DNA of 64,000 bases from Campylobacter taeniopygiae (GCF_005406225.1 NZ_NXLY01000005.1:58526-122525), one strand, 5' to 3'. Positions 18,585 through 29,329 are shown, counted from the first letter of the stretch. Program-made: numbers and translations. The notes: a model not told the origin generated them from the letters alone.

Positions 18585-19959
18585 TTTCATACTCCCAAAT
18601 TGTTCCGCTTGGCGTATCTTGTAAAAAGATACCCTCTTTAGCTAAATTTTCTCTTATTTCATCAGCCTTTTTAAAATTTTTTTCTTTTTTTGCTTCATTT
18701 CTTTTTAAAATTTCATTTTCAATGAAAGCTTTTTTATCCTCGCTCACACCCCATTGAAAATACTCTTTTGCATCCATAAAGCCAAAACCAAAAATTTTAG
18801 CTAACTCATCTAAAGAATCTTTAATATCTTGTTTTAAAGTTTTATTTTTTTTATCTAATTCTAAATTAGCATTATTGATAAAATCATCCAAACAAGCTAA
18901 AGCTTTAGAGATATTTAGATCATCATTTAAAATTTCTAAAATTTTTTGTGCAATATCGCTTTGAAATGTTATACTTTGCGTCATATCAAAATCTAAAATT
19001 TCTTCCATATTTAGTCTCTTTTTAAGACGATAAAATTTATCAAGACGTTTTTTAGCGGCATGCAAATCTTCCAAAGAATAATTAAAATGCGCTCTATAAT
19101 GTGAATTTAAAAGATAAAATCTCAATGCCTCGCCCATAAAATCTTTAAGTGCATCTTTTAAAAAAAAGCTATTGTTAAGACTTTTGCTCATTTTTTCACC
19201 ATTGATTTTGACAAAACCATTATGAAGCCAAATTTTAGCCAAAGATCTTTCACAGCCACAACGACATTGTGCAGATTCATTTTCATGATGTGGAAAAAGC
19301 AGATCAATTCCACCCGCATGAATATCAAGTGTGTCCTTAAAAATAGAATCAATCATAGCCACACATTCTGTGTGCCAACCTGGGCGACCTTTGCCAAATT
19401 TACTTTCATAAAAATTTTCATCAAATTTCCAAAGTACAAAATCGCTTTCATTTTTTTTCTTAACGTCACTATCAAGACGAGAAATATTTTCATCCAAACC
19501 TCGCTTAGAAAGACTTAAATAATCTTTATCTTTGCTTGTATCAAAATATAAACCATCCTCCAAAGCATAAACAAAACCTTTTTCTTTTAATCTTGAAATC
19601 AAATCAATCATTTCCCCGATAAAATGGGTTGCCCTAGGCTTTAAATTAGGATCTAAGACGTTTAATCTTTTCATATCCTCTTCATAGCTTTGTATATAAA
19701 ATTCTGTTAATTCCTCGATGTTTTTTCCGCTTTCAGATATTTTTTTTAAAATTTTATCATCAATGTCTGTATAATTTCGAACAAAATTGACTTCACAGCC
19801 TTGAGCGATTAAAGCCCTACGTAATAAATCAAAACAAACACTACTTCTAGCATGTCCTAAATGCGCATCATCATAAACAGTAGGGCCACATAAATAAATA
19901 TTGATTTTTTTTTGATCTAAATGAATTTTTTCTTTTTTAACACTATCCATTAATTTCAT
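18577..19959 (-). CDS. cysS: Cysteinyl-tRNA synthetase
   Basis: CysS charges tRNA-Cys. The class I HIGH-like motif HLGHARS and the KMSKS loop KMSKSLNN are both present, and [15 protein letters not shown] and the HHENES histidines give the zinc ligands that select cysteine. 460 residues is normal. The ATG at 19959 shares its A with the murJ stop (TGATG) and has GGGGA seven bases before it, which favours it over a TTG three bases earlier. It lies between murJ and msbA in a coupled run. Confidence 0.95.
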   Translation of the reverse strand: MKLMDSVKKEKIHLDQKKINIYLCGPTVYDDAHLGHARSSVCFDLLRRALIAQGCEVNFVRNYTDIDDKILKKISESGKNIEELTEFYIQSYEEDMKRLNVLDPNLKPRATHFIGEMIDLISRLKEKGFVYALEDGLYFDTSKDKDYLSLSKRGLDENISRLDSDVKKKNESDFVLWKFDENFYESKFGKGRPGWHTECVAMIDSIFKDTLDIHAGGIDLLFPHHENESAQCRCGCERSLAKIWLHNGFVKINGEKMSKSLNNSFFLKDALKDFMGEALRFYLLNSHYRAHFNYSLEDLHAAKKRLDKFYRLKKRLNMEEILDFDMTQSITFQSDIAQKILEILNDDLNISKALACLDDFINNANLELDKKNKTLKQDIKDSLDELAKIFGFGFMDAKEYFQWGVSEDKKAFIENEILKRNEAKKEKNFKKADEIRENLAKEGIFLQDTPSGTIWEYENV

Positions 19960-21410
19960 CAAATCATCCCCTTAAATCCCATATAAATCCAAATAAACAT
20001 ATTTAAAACATAAGGCTTTGTCAAATAAAGTATTGCAGTAAAAATTACTAAAGCAATTATGATTAAAAAGTAAAATTTAAACGATATTAAACCAAAAAAT
20101 TTCTTAAAACCAAATTCTTTAATATTGGCTCCAAGCAAATAAAAAGCACTTAAAGAACTCGAAAAAGCCACTCCTATAACTTTTAAATTTTCATCTTTGA
20201 TTAAAATTATAAAAGCAATCGAACACAAAAGACTTATAAATAAAGCTTTAAATGCTATAAAAGCAGCAGTTTTTTGTTTGAATTTAGCATAAAGCCATAA
20301 TGAAAGAAGCTTTTGCAAACCAAATGGAAGAAGTCCTATGAGATAAGCTATTAAAACATAAGCGGTTGTAATGCTATCTGAATGGGTAAAATTTCCTCTT
20401 TGAAACAAAAGCTGACAAATTTCTAAAGAATAAACAGAACCTACAATACTTGAAACAAGCAGTAAAACACTTAAAAATATCATCGCTCTTTGCATGAATT
20501 TTAAAGCTAGATTTTCTTGATTGCTTTTTAAATGCTTTAAAATTTTAGGAAAAGAAACTTGAGTTAAGGCTATGGCAAAAAGTGCTAAAGGAAGTTGAAA
20601 AACCCGATTAGCATAATACAAATAAGAAATACTTCCACTGATTAAAAAACTCGCGATTGTGGTATCTAAAAGAGAGCTGATTTGAGTTGCAGAAGAACCT
20701 AAAACTCCATGAAAAAAATTTCCATAAAATGATTTCATTTTTGTTTTAGCTTTTTTTAATCTTATGCTTAATATCATTGCTTTAATAACGGGATTATTTT
20801 TTAAGATAATTAAATGCAAAATCAATTGTGCTACACCACTTAAAACCGTTGCATAAGAAAAATAATAAAGCGTTTTTAAAGGTTCATTTTTATCAACAAA
20901 AAATGCAGCAATCGCTATACTTAGATTAAATAAAGCAGCACTAAATGAAGTGATAAAAAATTTTTGTTTGTAATTTAGAATTGCACCAAAAAAAGTAACT
21001 AAAAAAATAAAAAATAAATACCAAAAATTAATCGCCACTAAAGGCGATGCAATATCAATAGTTTTTTGATCAAAACCAAAAGCAAAAATTTTAGTAAAAA
21101 AAGAAGAAAAAAAACTCACCAAAAGACAGCATAAAAAAACAATTGAGCTAAACTGAACTAGAATACTAACGCAAAACGCTCCTTTTTTTTGTGCCTTTAC
21201 AAAATTAGGCAAAAAACTTTGCCCAAAAGCCCCTTCTGCAAAAATTCTTCTAAAAAAAGCGGGCATTTTTAAAGCCACAAAAAAAATATCACTATAAAGT
21301 CCAGCTCCTAAAAAAAGAGCGATTAAAATATCCCTAGCTAAGCCTAAAACACGAGAACATAAAATTCCTAAGGCGTTAATAATAAAATTTTTAAATACTA
21401 AATTTTTCAT
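19959..21410 (-). CDS. murJ: Lipid II flippase
   Basis: 483 residues with about 13-14 hydrophobic helices, the MurJ/MviN member of the MOP exporter superfamily. It moves lipid II to the outer face of the inner membrane for peptidoglycan synthesis. The N-terminal stretch [13 protein letters not shown] and [18 protein letters not shown] are the conserved MurJ helices 1 and 2 with the essential arginines. It is the first gene of the murJ-cysS-msbA run; an AT-rich 115-bp gap separates it from the divergent FapA-like gene. Confidence 0.93.
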   Translation of the reverse strand: MKNLVFKNFIINALGILCSRVLGLARDILIALFLGAGLYSDIFFVALKMPAFFRRIFAEGAFGQSFLPNFVKAQKKGAFCVSILVQFSSIVFLCCLLVSFFSSFFTKIFAFGFDQKTIDIASPLVAINFWYLFFIFLVTFFGAILNYKQKFFITSFSAALFNLSIAIAAFFVDKNEPLKTLYYFSYATVLSGVAQLILHLIILKNNPVIKAMILSIRLKKAKTKMKSFYGNFFHGVLGSSATQISSLLDTTIASFLISGSISYLYYANRVFQLPLALFAIALTQVSFPKILKHLKSNQENLALKFMQRAMIFLSVLLLVSSIVGSVYSLEICQLLFQRGNFTHSDSITTAYVLIAYLIGLLPFGLQKLLSLWLYAKFKQKTAAFIAFKALFISLLCSIAFIILIKDENLKVIGVAFSSSLSAFYLLGANIKEFGFKKFFGLISFKFYFLIIIALVIFTAILYLTKPYVLNMFIWIYMGFKGMI

Positions 21411-21484
21411 TGTTTTTTTGAAAATTTTTCATCATTTTTTAAATATAAAGATTTTATTTTAACTAAAATTGATTAAAAATTGAC

Positions 21485-21490
21485 TATAAT
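21485..21490 (+). promoter_or_regulatory. -10 box before the FapA-like gene
   Basis: TATAAT lies 35 bases upstream of the TTG start at 21526, whose ribosome site AAGGAA is at 21515-21520. The upstream region is AT-rich with no clear -35, the usual Campylobacter vegetative layout. Confidence 0.55.
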
Positions 21491-21525
21491 TTGCTTTAAA
21501 AATGATTTAATTACAAGGAAAAGTT

Positions 21526-23388
21526 TTGGGATTAGATGAAAAAATTATTTCTTACACTGAAGATCCAAATCAAGAACTTTTAGAAGTATCATCTAGAACA
21601 AATATTGATTTAAATGAACTTGATTTTAAACTTTTGGCATTTTCAACCCAATATTGTTTTAACGACAATCAATGGGAAAAAATTTCAGAAAAGGATTTAA
21701 GTCTTTTTGAAAAAGATGAAGTATTTCTAAAAAATGATTTAAAAATCAAACAAGAATATAAAATAGAAATTTTTCATCGGATAAATGAAGATAAATTAGC
21801 ACATGCAGTAAAACTCATCGCCAATAAAAACCTCACAAAAATAGTCGCGCAAATTGATTTTAGTTCTTTAGTGTTTCATGAAAAACTAGCTCTTGAACTT
21901 TTGCAAAATATCTATAAAAAGATGCTTAAACTTAGATTTTTAATAGGAATTCGCATTTTTAATTTTAAAAAAGAACTTCTTAGTGCTTGTAATAAGCATA
22001 AATTAAATCCTTCAAATCAAATAGTGCAAATTAATGTAGCTAGAGGCATTGATCCTATTCAAAGTCAAGATGAAAAACTGATTTTGCTTTACAAAGAAAA
22101 GGCTAAAAATTACACCATCGATGAAAAAAGATCAGGTATTATAGCCGTAGATGAAAATGAAGTTGTTTTAAAGCATACTAAATTTAAGCAAGGAAAAGAA
22201 GGTAAGGATTTAAATTTAAGAGTATTAAAAGTTTTAAGCGCTAATGAAAATAAAATTAAATTTACCTGCTCTTCTGCGTTTAAAGCGGTTGAAAATGAGG
22301 ATTTTACAGATTATATTGCCTTAAAAAAAGGTTTCGTAAGCGAAGAATCTGATCGTTTTGATATTAATAATTTATTAGAATTTAATGGAGTTGATTTTAA
22401 AAATATAGGTATCATACGTGCTGGAATTGATAAAAATGTCAAAATCAATATAAAATTCATCTCCGATATGCAAGATGCTGTTAATTCTGGAGTTGGAATA
22501 GAATGCGAAGAACTAAACATCGCTGGAAGTGTGGGTAGTAATACTCACCTAAAAGCTACAAAAATGAAAATTGAAGGCATCACGCATTCTAAGGCTTATA
22601 TTTATGCAAAAGAAGGCTATATTAAAACTCACAGAGGGTTTGCAGAGGGTGAAATATTAAATATAGATTTACTCGAAGGTGGAACAGTTAAAGCCAAGGA
22701 AGTAAAAATTAAAAAAAGTTTAGGCGGAACAATACAAGCTGAAAAAGTTTATGTAGAAAGTTTAGAAAATAATAATACTTGTGTTTTCTATGACTGCGCT
22801 GTAGTTGAAAATATGAAAGGTCAAAATAATAAATTCAATATTAAAGTAAAATCACTTGATAAAGATTATGATAAGGAATTTTTAGACATTAAAAATAAAA
22901 TATCCACCCTTAATCTTAAAATCAATAAATTAAAACATTTTATATCATCTAACAAAAATAGTATTTTAAATATAGAAAAAAAAGCAATTCAACTTAAAAA
23001 TCAAGGACAAAATATACCTCCACAATATGAAAAAGCCTTAAAAGAATTTTCTTTTCAAAATCGCGAATTAAATAAAGCGATCAACGAAGAAAAAGAACTT
23101 TTGGAACTTAAAAAACAATTGCATTCTGAATTAGTAGTGCTTGAACAAAGCCTATTTGAAGCCAAATTTATCAATAAAAGTGGTAAGTGGAATGATATGA
23201 ATGAAATAAAATTTTCACTGATAGAACCTAAAAAAGATATTTTATATTCTTCTTTTAGTAATGAAAGTGCTAAATTTATAGGGTTGCAAAAAAACACAGA
23301 AAACAATCAAGAATTTATAGAAATCAACAAAAAACTCGATTACGATAAAAAGGATACAGAATGGTTGTTGCCATCGAAGGAATCATAA
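21526..23388 (+). CDS. FapA-family (DUF342) protein
   Basis: 620 residues beginning at TTG behind AAGGAA. The middle (about 280-440) is a repetitive run of short beta-strands ([43 protein letters not shown] and on), the beta-solenoid of the FapA/DUF342 family. The part from about 455 to 560 is a Lys/Glu-rich coiled coil. Members are cytoplasmic and in some bacteria affect polar flagellar assembly or polymer organisation; the role here is not known. Its last 28 bases overlap the start of ruvA, so the two are cotranscribed. Confidence 0.75.
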   Translation: MGLDEKIISYTEDPNQELLEVSSRTNIDLNELDFKLLAFSTQYCFNDNQWEKISEKDLSLFEKDEVFLKNDLKIKQEYKIEIFHRINEDKLAHAVKLIANKNLTKIVAQIDFSSLVFHEKLALELLQNIYKKMLKLRFLIGIRIFNFKKELLSACNKHKLNPSNQIVQINVARGIDPIQSQDEKLILLYKEKAKNYTIDEKRSGIIAVDENEVVLKHTKFKQGKEGKDLNLRVLKVLSANENKIKFTCSSAFKAVENEDFTDYIALKKGFVSEESDRFDINNLLEFNGVDFKNIGIIRAGIDKNVKINIKFISDMQDAVNSGVGIECEELNIAGSVGSNTHLKATKMKIEGITHSKAYIYAKEGYIKTHRGFAEGEILNIDLLEGGTVKAKEVKIKKSLGGTIQAEKVYVESLENNNTCVFYDCAVVENMKGQNNKFNIKVKSLDKDYDKEFLDIKNKISTLNLKINKLKHFISSNKNSILNIEKKAIQLKNQGQNIPPQYEKALKEFSFQNRELNKAINEEKELLELKKQLHSELVVLEQSLFEAKFINKSGKWNDMNEIKFSLIEPKKDILYSSFSNESAKFIGLQKNTENNQEFIEINKKLDYDKKDTEWLLPSKES

Positions 23389-23912
23389 CAAAAAAAGAAC
23401 CAACGTTTATAGTCTTAAAATGTGCTAGTGGGCTTAGCTATGGAGTTTTTATATCTCTTTTTTGCTCCGCCAAACTTCAAAGTAATGAAAAATGTGAGCT
23501 TTTGATCACTCAAATTATCAAAGAAGACTCTAATAGATTTTATGGCTTTTTGGATAAAAATGAACAAAAAATGTTTGAAATGCTTTTAAAGGTTAATGGT
23601 GTTGGTGCAAGTACTGCTATGGCAGTTTGCTCAAGCTTGGATGTGAATTCTTTTTATCAAGCTTTAAGTACGTGTGATGAAAGTTTGCTAAAAAAAGTTC
23701 CAGGAATTGGAGCAAAAACTGCAAAAAGGATCATCATTGAGTTAAGTGATAATAAAAAGAATCTTGAAAATATCAGCAATGAGAAAAATGAAGCTCTAGC
23801 GGCCTTAATTTCTTTAGGTTTTAAACAGGATAAAATTTTAAATATTTTACGCGATTGCACAGGAACAAATACTAGCGATCTTATCAAAGAAGCACTTAAA
23901 AAACTAGCATAA
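23361..23912 (+). CDS. ruvA: Holliday junction branch-migration subunit RuvA
   Basis: 183 residues. The N-terminal OB fold ([21 protein letters not shown]) recognises the junction, two helix-hairpin-helix motifs follow ([15 protein letters not shown] and [19 protein letters not shown]), and the C-terminal domain ([16 protein letters not shown]) contacts RuvB. The start lies inside the FapA-like gene. ruvB and ruvC are not in the window, so the resolvasome genes are dispersed, as is usual in epsilonproteobacteria. Confidence 0.95.
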   Translation: MVVAIEGIITKKEPTFIVLKCASGLSYGVFISLFCSAKLQSNEKCELLITQIIKEDSNRFYGFLDKNEQKMFEMLLKVNGVGASTAMAVCSSLDVNSFYQALSTCDESLLKKVPGIGAKTAKRIIIELSDNKKNLENISNEKNEALAALISLGFKQDKILNILRDCTGTNTSDLIKEALKKLA

Positions 23913-23925
23913 GGAGAAAAAATAA

Positions 23926-24966
23926 ATGAATTTTGCGATACTTTTTGGAGGAAATTCATACGAACACGAAATTAGCATTATAAGTGCTATAGTCTTAAAA
24001 AAAGTTCTTAAGACAAATTTAACCTTTATTTTTTGCGATGAAGATAAAAAATTTTATCTCATTCCAAATGATAAAATGCATTCAAAAACTTTTAGCACAA
24101 GATCTTATACAAAAGAAAAAGAATTATTTTTAAAACAAAAAGGATTTTATGTTAAAAATTTTATAGGCGAAAGCAAAATCGAAATGGAATGCGTGATCAA
24201 TCTTATCCATGGAAAAGATGGAGAAGATGGAAAAATAGCTTCTTTGCTAGAATTTTTTGACATTAATTTCATCGGACCAAGACTTGAAGCGAGTGTTTTA
24301 TCTTTTAATAAAGAATTGACCAAACTTTATGCAAAAAATGTAGGCGTTAAAACGCTTGATTATTCTATGCTTAGAAAAAATCATAATGATAATTTTACTC
24401 CAAAATTTCCTTCAATCTTAAAACCATCAAGACTTGGTAGTAGTATAGGTATAAGTATCGTCAATAACGAAAAAGAATTCGAATACGCCAAAGATGTGGC
24501 TTTTGAATTTGATACAGATATTCTTGTGGAAGAATTTAAAAGCAATATCAAAGAATACAATCTTGCTGGTTGTATGATCGATGATGATTTTGTTTTTTCC
24601 ATCATAGAAGAGCCTAAGAAAAAAGAATTTTTAGATTTTGAACAAAAATATCTTAGCTTTTCTGGCAATAATGAGCTTATCGAAGCTGATTTAAGTGAAG
24701 AATTAAAAACAAAACTTAAAGAAAATTTTAAAAGGATTTATAATCCATTGTTTAAAGGCGCTTTAATACGATGTGATTTTTTCATTTTAGATAACGAAGT
24801 TTATCTCAATGAAATCAATCCAAATCCAGGTTCTTTAGCTAATTATCTTTTTAAAGATTTCAATACTCTTTTAGAAAAACTTGCTAAAAATGCTAAAAAT
24901 GAAAACAAGATCAAAATAAATTACAATTTCCTTCATTCAATCAATGGACAAAAGGGCAAATTATAA
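23926..24966 (+). CDS. ddl: D-alanine--D-alanine ligase
   Basis: Ddl makes the D-Ala-D-Ala dipeptide that MurF, encoded three genes downstream, adds to the UDP-muramyl peptide. The ATP-grasp fold is clear: [12 protein letters not shown] at the N-terminus, [18 protein letters not shown], the loop [12 protein letters not shown], and the C-terminal metal-binding EINPNPGS. 346 residues fits. ATG follows AAGGAG closely after the ruvA stop. A perfect 15-bp inverted repeat lies just after its stop. Confidence 0.94.
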   Translation: MNFAILFGGNSYEHEISIISAIVLKKVLKTNLTFIFCDEDKKFYLIPNDKMHSKTFSTRSYTKEKELFLKQKGFYVKNFIGESKIEMECVINLIHGKDGEDGKIASLLEFFDINFIGPRLEASVLSFNKELTKLYAKNVGVKTLDYSMLRKNHNDNFTPKFPSILKPSRLGSSIGISIVNNEKEFEYAKDVAFEFDTDILVEEFKSNIKEYNLAGCMIDDDFVFSIIEEPKKKEFLDFEQKYLSFSGNNELIEADLSEELKTKLKENFKRIYNPLFKGALIRCDFFILDNEVYLNEINPNPGSLANYLFKDFNTLLEKLAKNAKNENKIKINYNFLHSINGQKGKL

Positions 24967-24979
24967 ACTTTTAAGTCAA

Positions 24980-25013
24980 AATACGTTAAATTTTATGTAA
25001 AATTTAACGTATT
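24980..25013. promoter_or_regulatory. Perfect 15-bp inverted repeat before the Phd-like gene
   Basis: Arms AATACGTTAAATTTT (24980-24994) and its exact complement (24999-25013) flank a 4-base loop. The element starts 13 bases after the ddl stop and ends 14 bases before the Phd-like ATG. It could be a ddl terminator, but no T-run follows. It could equally be the operator for the downstream antitoxin-type protein, since such proteins usually bind a palindrome over their own promoter. Confidence 0.55.
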
Positions 25014-25027
25014 TATTAGGAAATGCT

Positions 25028-25243
25028 ATGCTTACCTTTCAAAAAGATGAAATTTATACAGCCACAGAGGTTGTTCGAAATTTTAGCCCTATTATGGAAA
25101 AATTAAAAAAAAGTCAAACGGGAAAAATCGTTATTTTAAAAAACAATAAATTCGAAGCTGTAATGCTTAACATGACAGAATATGAACGCTTACAAAATGC
25201 TATACAACTTTTAGAAAATATTTATAAAAATCAAAAGGTTTAA
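25028..25243 (+). CDS. Phd/YefM-type antitoxin-like protein without a partner toxin
   Basis: 71 residues: FQKDEIYTATEVVRNFSPIMEKLKKSQTGKIVILKNNKFEAVMLNMTEYERL is the Phd/YefM fold (DNA-binding N-domain, then the strand pattern ending MTEYERL). Antitoxins of this type bind their own promoter and neutralise a neighbouring RelE- or Doc-like toxin. No toxin-like gene follows: the next gene is an alpha/beta hydrolase one base downstream. It may be a solitary regulator of this small run. RBS is AGGAAATGCT before ATG. Fold assignment is fairly firm; function is inference. Confidence 0.7.
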   Translation: MLTFQKDEIYTATEVVRNFSPIMEKLKKSQTGKIVILKNNKFEAVMLNMTEYERLQNAIQLLENIYKNQKV

Positions 25244-25244
25244 A

Positions 25245-25967
25245 ATGGCATTAACTCAAATTATCTATGAAGAAAATACTTATAATTTAAGCTATGAAAT
25301 TATCAATCAAGATCAGAAAAAAACTCTACTTATTTTACATGGATGGGGGGCTAATAAAGAATTAATGAAACAAGCTTTTGCTAAAGAATTTCCTAATTAT
25401 TGCCATTTGTATCTTGATTTGCCTGGATTTGGAAAATCAAGTATTATAAAGGCTTTTCAAAGTAAAGATTATGTTAATATTATAAAAAAATTTTTACAAG
25501 AAAAAAAAATCGATATTGATACTTACATGGGTCATTCTTTTGGTGGAAAAATAGCAGCCTTACTTGCCTTGGAATTTAAAAATTCAAAATTAATCTTGCT
25601 TTCTAATTCTGGAATTCTTGCTCCAAAATCTTTAAAAATTCGCTTAAAAATTGCTATTTTTAAATTTTTAAAAATCTTTGGTTTGGGTAAATTTTATCGT
25701 TATTTTGCAAGCAAGGATGCTTCAAATTTAAATGCTGCGATGTATCAAACTTTTAAAAATGTAGTGGATGAGGATTTGAAAGATGTTTTTTCAAAAATAG
25801 AAGCAAAAACTTATATTTTTTGGGGCATTGATGATCAAGCTACCCCATTATCAAGTGGAGAAAAAATGCATGAGCTTATTAAAAATAGCAATTTCTATCC
25901 TTTAGAAGGGGATCATTTTTTCTTTTTAAAACATTCTGCTTTTATAGCTAAACAAATAAAAGGATAA
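25245..25967 (+). CDS. Alpha/beta hydrolase
   Basis: 240 residues with the oxyanion loop LHGWGANKEL, nucleophile elbow GHSFGGK (serine), an acid in FWGIDDQATP and the catalytic histidine in EGDHFFF. This is a cytoplasmic alpha/beta-hydrolase of unknown substrate. It lies one base after the Phd-like gene and two bases before murF, so all three are one transcript, but nothing in the sequence links its chemistry to peptidoglycan. A run of six G (25345-25350) is too short to suggest phase variation. Confidence 0.8.
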   Translation: MALTQIIYEENTYNLSYEIINQDQKKTLLILHGWGANKELMKQAFAKEFPNYCHLYLDLPGFGKSSIIKAFQSKDYVNIIKKFLQEKKIDIDTYMGHSFGGKIAALLALEFKNSKLILLSNSGILAPKSLKIRLKIAIFKFLKIFGLGKFYRYFASKDASNLNAAMYQTFKNVVDEDLKDVFSKIEAKTYIFWGIDDQATPLSSGEKMHELIKNSNFYPLEGDHFFFLKHSAFIAKQIKG

Positions 25968-25969
25968 AA

Positions 25970-27394
25970 ATGCTGATTAATGCTCTTTATTTTATTAATT
26001 CATTATTGTTTAATTTTTGCATATCTTTTTATCTTATTAGTGCTTTACAATGGTATTCTTATAAATTAAATCGTATTGTTTTTCACTATCATAAGCCTTT
26101 ATGGCACTTATATTTTTTACTTTGTCCTTATTTGATGTTTTTAGCATTTCCTTTATATTCTTTAATTTATTTTATTATTCTTGCTCCAATTTTATATTTT
26201 TGGAATAAAAGCATAGATAAAAAACTCATCTTTACTAGCAAGGTAAAATGGTTTTTTGTTTTTGTTTTTGTTTATAACACTCTTTTTGCTATCTTAGCCT
26301 TAAGATTTTCATTTCTTTTTAATCTTTGCACTCTAGTCTTAGCACTTTTAAGTTTAAAAATTTATGATCTCTTTTCAAAAATATATTACAAAAAACAAGC
26401 CAAATCAAAATTAAACCGTCTTTCAAATTTAAAAATCATACTCATTACGGCAAGTTTTGGCAAAACAAGCATTAAAAATTTTCTCTATGAGTTATTAAAA
26501 GATGATTTTAAAGTTTATAAAACTCCAAGATCTGTAAATACTCTTATGGGAATAGTTGCAGATATCAATAACAATCTAAATGAACAAACTCAAATCTATA
26601 TCGCAGAAGCAGGCGCAAGACTTAAAGGGGATATTGATGAAATCACTCGCTTTTTAGAGCCACAAATTTGCATCGTAGGAGAAATAGGAAATGCGCATTT
26701 AGAATATTTTAAAAGCGTAGATAATATCAGACAAACAAAGCTTGAAGCTCTAAATTCTAAAAGATTAGAAAAAGCTTTTCTTCATACAAGCACACTAAAA
26801 AAAGAAGATGAAATCATCACTCTGTATGATGATAAAATAAGCAATATTGATTCAAATTTAGAAGGTTTAAATTTTGAAATATCATTCAAACAAGAATTGC
26901 ATACTTTTAAAAGTCAAATTTTAGGAGAATTTAATGCTCAAAATTTATGTGTTTGCATACTTTGCGCTCATTATTTAGGTATTAATTTTGAGTCTATTAA
27001 GAAAAATATCTTAAATATCAAATCCGTAGAGCATCGCTTACAAATCATTTCTAAAGAGCCAAAATTCATTATCGATGATGGTTTTAATGGCAATTTTAAA
27101 GGAATGAGTGCAAGTTATCATTTATGCAAACTTTATCAAGGACGTAAAGTTTTAGTTAGCCCTGGCATTATAGAGGTTAGCAAGGAAGAAAATATCAAAC
27201 TCGCACAAATCATTAATGATTGCTTTGATTTAGCTATCATCACAGCCAATGTAAATGCTGAAATTTTTGAAAAAGAACTCAGCATTAAAAAAATCATATT
27301 AAAAGAAAAATCCGAACTGGTAAATACTTTAGCCAAAGAAACCAAAAATGGAGATTTGATTTTATTTTCTAATGATGCCCCTAGTTTTATGTAA
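25970..27394 (+). CDS. murF: MurF-type ligase with a membrane-spanning N-terminal extension
   Basis: 474 residues. MurF adds D-Ala-D-Ala to UDP-MurNAc-tripeptide in the cytoplasm. The ATP loop is TASFGKTSIKNFL near residue 161, AGARLKGDIDEIT and GNAHLEYFKS are the central-domain motifs, and VEHRLQII and DDGFNGNFKGM belong to the C-terminal domain. Unusually, the first 145 residues are about four hydrophobic helices instead of the usual N-terminal substrate domain, which should tether the enzyme to the membrane. It ends in an 8-base overlap with the end of convergent flgS. Confidence 0.82.
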   Translation: MLINALYFINSLLFNFCISFYLISALQWYSYKLNRIVFHYHKPLWHLYFLLCPYLMFLAFPLYSLIYFIILAPILYFWNKSIDKKLIFTSKVKWFFVFVFVYNTLFAILALRFSFLFNLCTLVLALLSLKIYDLFSKIYYKKQAKSKLNRLSNLKIILITASFGKTSIKNFLYELLKDDFKVYKTPRSVNTLMGIVADINNNLNEQTQIYIAEAGARLKGDIDEITRFLEPQICIVGEIGNAHLEYFKSVDNIRQTKLEALNSKRLEKAFLHTSTLKKEDEIITLYDDKISNIDSNLEGLNFEISFKQELHTFKSQILGEFNAQNLCVCILCAHYLGINFESIKKNILNIKSVEHRLQIISKEPKFIIDDGFNGNFKGMSASYHLCKLYQGRKVLVSPGIIEVSKEENIKLAQIINDCFDLAIITANVNAEIFEKELSIKKIILKEKSELVNTLAKETKNGDLILFSNDAPSFM

Positions 27395-28406
27395 GAGGTA
27401 AAATAAAATAAAAATTTTTAGGCTCTTTTTCAAAGCTTAATTCGCCTCTATGGGCATTAATGATTTCTTTAGAAAGGGATAAGCCTAAACCATTTCCTTT
27501 TAACTTTGTCGTCTTAAATGCCTCAAAAACCAAATTTTCATCTTTAATCTTGCAACCATTATCATAAACTCTCAAAATTAAATTATTTTCTTTAGATTCT
27601 GCTATGATTTTTATTTCCGGATTTTCGCATTCATTTTCTTCTATAGCATCAATAGCATTATAGATTAAATTTTGCAATACCAAACCTAAAAGTGCTTTAT
27701 CGGCATAAATTTGCATATCTAAAAAATTTAATTCAAATTGGATTGGCGAAGAAAAATTATAAGAATTAATTGCGCTTTCACACTCTTCTTTTAACTCTAA
27801 AAGATTAAAATTTAAAGTATTTATATGCACACCTTTAGTAAATAATAAAGTTGAATTAACTATACGCTCTACCCTATCAATGGCTTTTTTCATCTCAAGC
27901 ACTATATGTTTATTTTTAAGCTCACTCCTAGAAAAAAGAGTGGAAGCAAGTAAAGATATAGAGCCTATTGGATTTCTTATTTCATGTGCTAAATGCGCAG
28001 CAACACTTCCCATACTCGCAAGTCTTTCATTGCGTTTTTCATCGCTAATATCTGTAGCTGAAATAATAGTTTTTTCATTGTGTGCGATGATCTTTACAGC
28101 GTAAAATCTTCCCTCAAATTCAAGTTCATCACGCATTTTTTTAAGACTGATACTGCTTAATAATTTAGGGTTTTTCAAAGCTTCTTTGTTTTGTAAAATA
28201 ATACTTTTTTCTTTATCCAAAATCCAAAGTGCGCTAGGCAGAACCTCGATAATCTCATCAACCATCGCACGCAAAGAATTATAATTTTCATTTAAAACCT
28301 TATATTCATTTTCTATGACATAAGTTTGCTCTATTAGGCTTTCTAAACCCTTTTGCAAGGTTTCTTTTTCAGTCGCATCCAAACTTTTTAAAATATTTTC
28401 ATTCAT
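27387..28406 (-). CDS. flgS: Flagellar sensor histidine kinase
   Basis: 339 residues, no transmembrane helix, so cytoplasmic. A coiled N-terminal region and PAS-like segment (about 50-120) precede the kinase core, with His141 in AAHLAHEIRNPIGS, N box NLIYNAIDAIEE, DNGCKIKDE and GNGLGLSLSKEI. FlgS phosphorylates FlgR, which activates the sigma-54 flagellar genes after the export gate is built. FlgR is not in the window. The start ATG shares its A with the stop of the upstream gene (TAATG), so expression is coupled to it. Confidence 0.93.
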   Translation of the reverse strand: MNENILKSLDATEKETLQKGLESLIEQTYVIENEYKVLNENYNSLRAMVDEIIEVLPSALWILDKEKSIILQNKEALKNPKLLSSISLKKMRDELEFEGRFYAVKIIAHNEKTIISATDISDEKRNERLASMGSVAAHLAHEIRNPIGSISLLASTLFSRSELKNKHIVLEMKKAIDRVERIVNSTLLFTKGVHINTLNFNLLELKEECESAINSYNFSSPIQFELNFLDMQIYADKALLGLVLQNLIYNAIDAIEENECENPEIKIIAESKENNLILRVYDNGCKIKDENLVFEAFKTTKLKGNGLGLSLSKEIINAHRGELSFEKEPKNFYFILPLT

Positions 28407-29284
28407 TATTTTTCCTCTAATAAAATTTTAAAATCATTCATATCCATTAAAAGCAAATTTTGCTTAGCTATTTTACAAAATTCTTTACTAAAACCATTCT
28501 TTGAAATTATAATATAATAATTAGGCGTTAAATTTAAGATTTTTGCTTTCATTTCTAAAAGATTTAAGATGTTTTTGCAAATTTTTTTATTTTTAAATTT
28601 AACTTCTCCGATTAAACTCAAATTTTCATCTTGATAATACAAATCTATTTCCAAATCCTTATTCCAATAACTTTGCACTCCCAAAATATCAAATCTCTTT
28701 TCGATCAACTCTCTTGAAAGTTGTTCAAAACAAAAACTTTGATAAAGTTCGAATTTCTCCTTAATGATTTCTAAAACTCTATCATATTTTTGCTCTAAAA
28801 TGAATTTTTCATGGGGCTTTAAAAAATAAAAAAAGAAACGTGTAAAATGATTTTGAAATATAAGTTTATCCTGTATCACATAGGATCTTAATTCTTTTTT
28901 TAACTTTTCTCTTTTATTTTTAACTTTTTTAATTTCCTTGCTGTATTCAAGCTTTAAAATACCATTTTTTAAAAGGTATCTCAAAATAGCCCAAGCTTTA
29001 AAATGCTGTATGTTTTTATTAATAGAAAAACGTTTTCTATTGTTTTTAGCTAAAAGAGAAAGTGCGTAAGAAGTGGTTTCATCAAAATTAAATTGAGTGT
29101 TTATTCTAAGATAATCTTTGAGGAGTAAATTTTCTATATTGTAAAAAATATTTTGATTAAAATCGATTTTTTCTAGCATATCAAAACCATCAAAAATACT
29201 ATAAAAATCAAAAACATTCCCTAAAGTTAAAGTGCTGCAAAAACTCGCAAAATGATTAAATTTAATATTTTTCCTTTTAAACAA
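28406..29284 (-). CDS. DUF234-like protein with a PD-(D/E)xK nuclease-type C-terminus
   Basis: 292 residues. The N-terminal two-thirds is Lys- and aromatic-rich and unfamiliar. The C-terminal part has EIDLYYQDENLSLIGEVKFKNK (near 225-247), the D-x(n)-ExK pattern of the DUF234 domain usually found behind archaeal-type ATPases, here without the ATPase. A nucleic-acid or structural role is possible; activity is unproven. It is translationally coupled to flgS downstream. Its promoter region is shared with the divergent desulfurase-like gene. Confidence 0.6.
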   Translation of the reverse strand: MFKRKNIKFNHFASFCSTLTLGNVFDFYSIFDGFDMLEKIDFNQNIFYNIENLLLKDYLRINTQFNFDETTSYALSLLAKNNRKRFSINKNIQHFKAWAILRYLLKNGILKLEYSKEIKKVKNKREKLKKELRSYVIQDKLIFQNHFTRFFFYFLKPHEKFILEQKYDRVLEIIKEKFELYQSFCFEQLSRELIEKRFDILGVQSYWNKDLEIDLYYQDENLSLIGEVKFKNKKICKNILNLLEMKAKILNLTPNYYIIISKNGFSKEFCKIAKQNLLLMDMNDFKILLEEK

Positions 29285-29296
29285 AATAATTTATAG

Positions 29297-29302
29297 TATA
29301 AT
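29297..29302 (+). promoter_or_regulatory. -10 box before the cysteine-desulfurase-like gene
   Basis: TATAAT lies 27 bases before the TTG start at 29330 in the short gap between divergent genes; ACAAGGA is the ribosome site. No -35 is apparent. Confidence 0.5.
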
Positions 29303-29329
29303 TCTATCAAATTTTTACAAGGATTATAA

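Noticed and set aside
25345..25350. Run of six G in the hydrolase gene as a phase-variation tract
   Set aside because: Phase-variable tracts in this genus are usually eight or more G or C; I saw none that long in the window.
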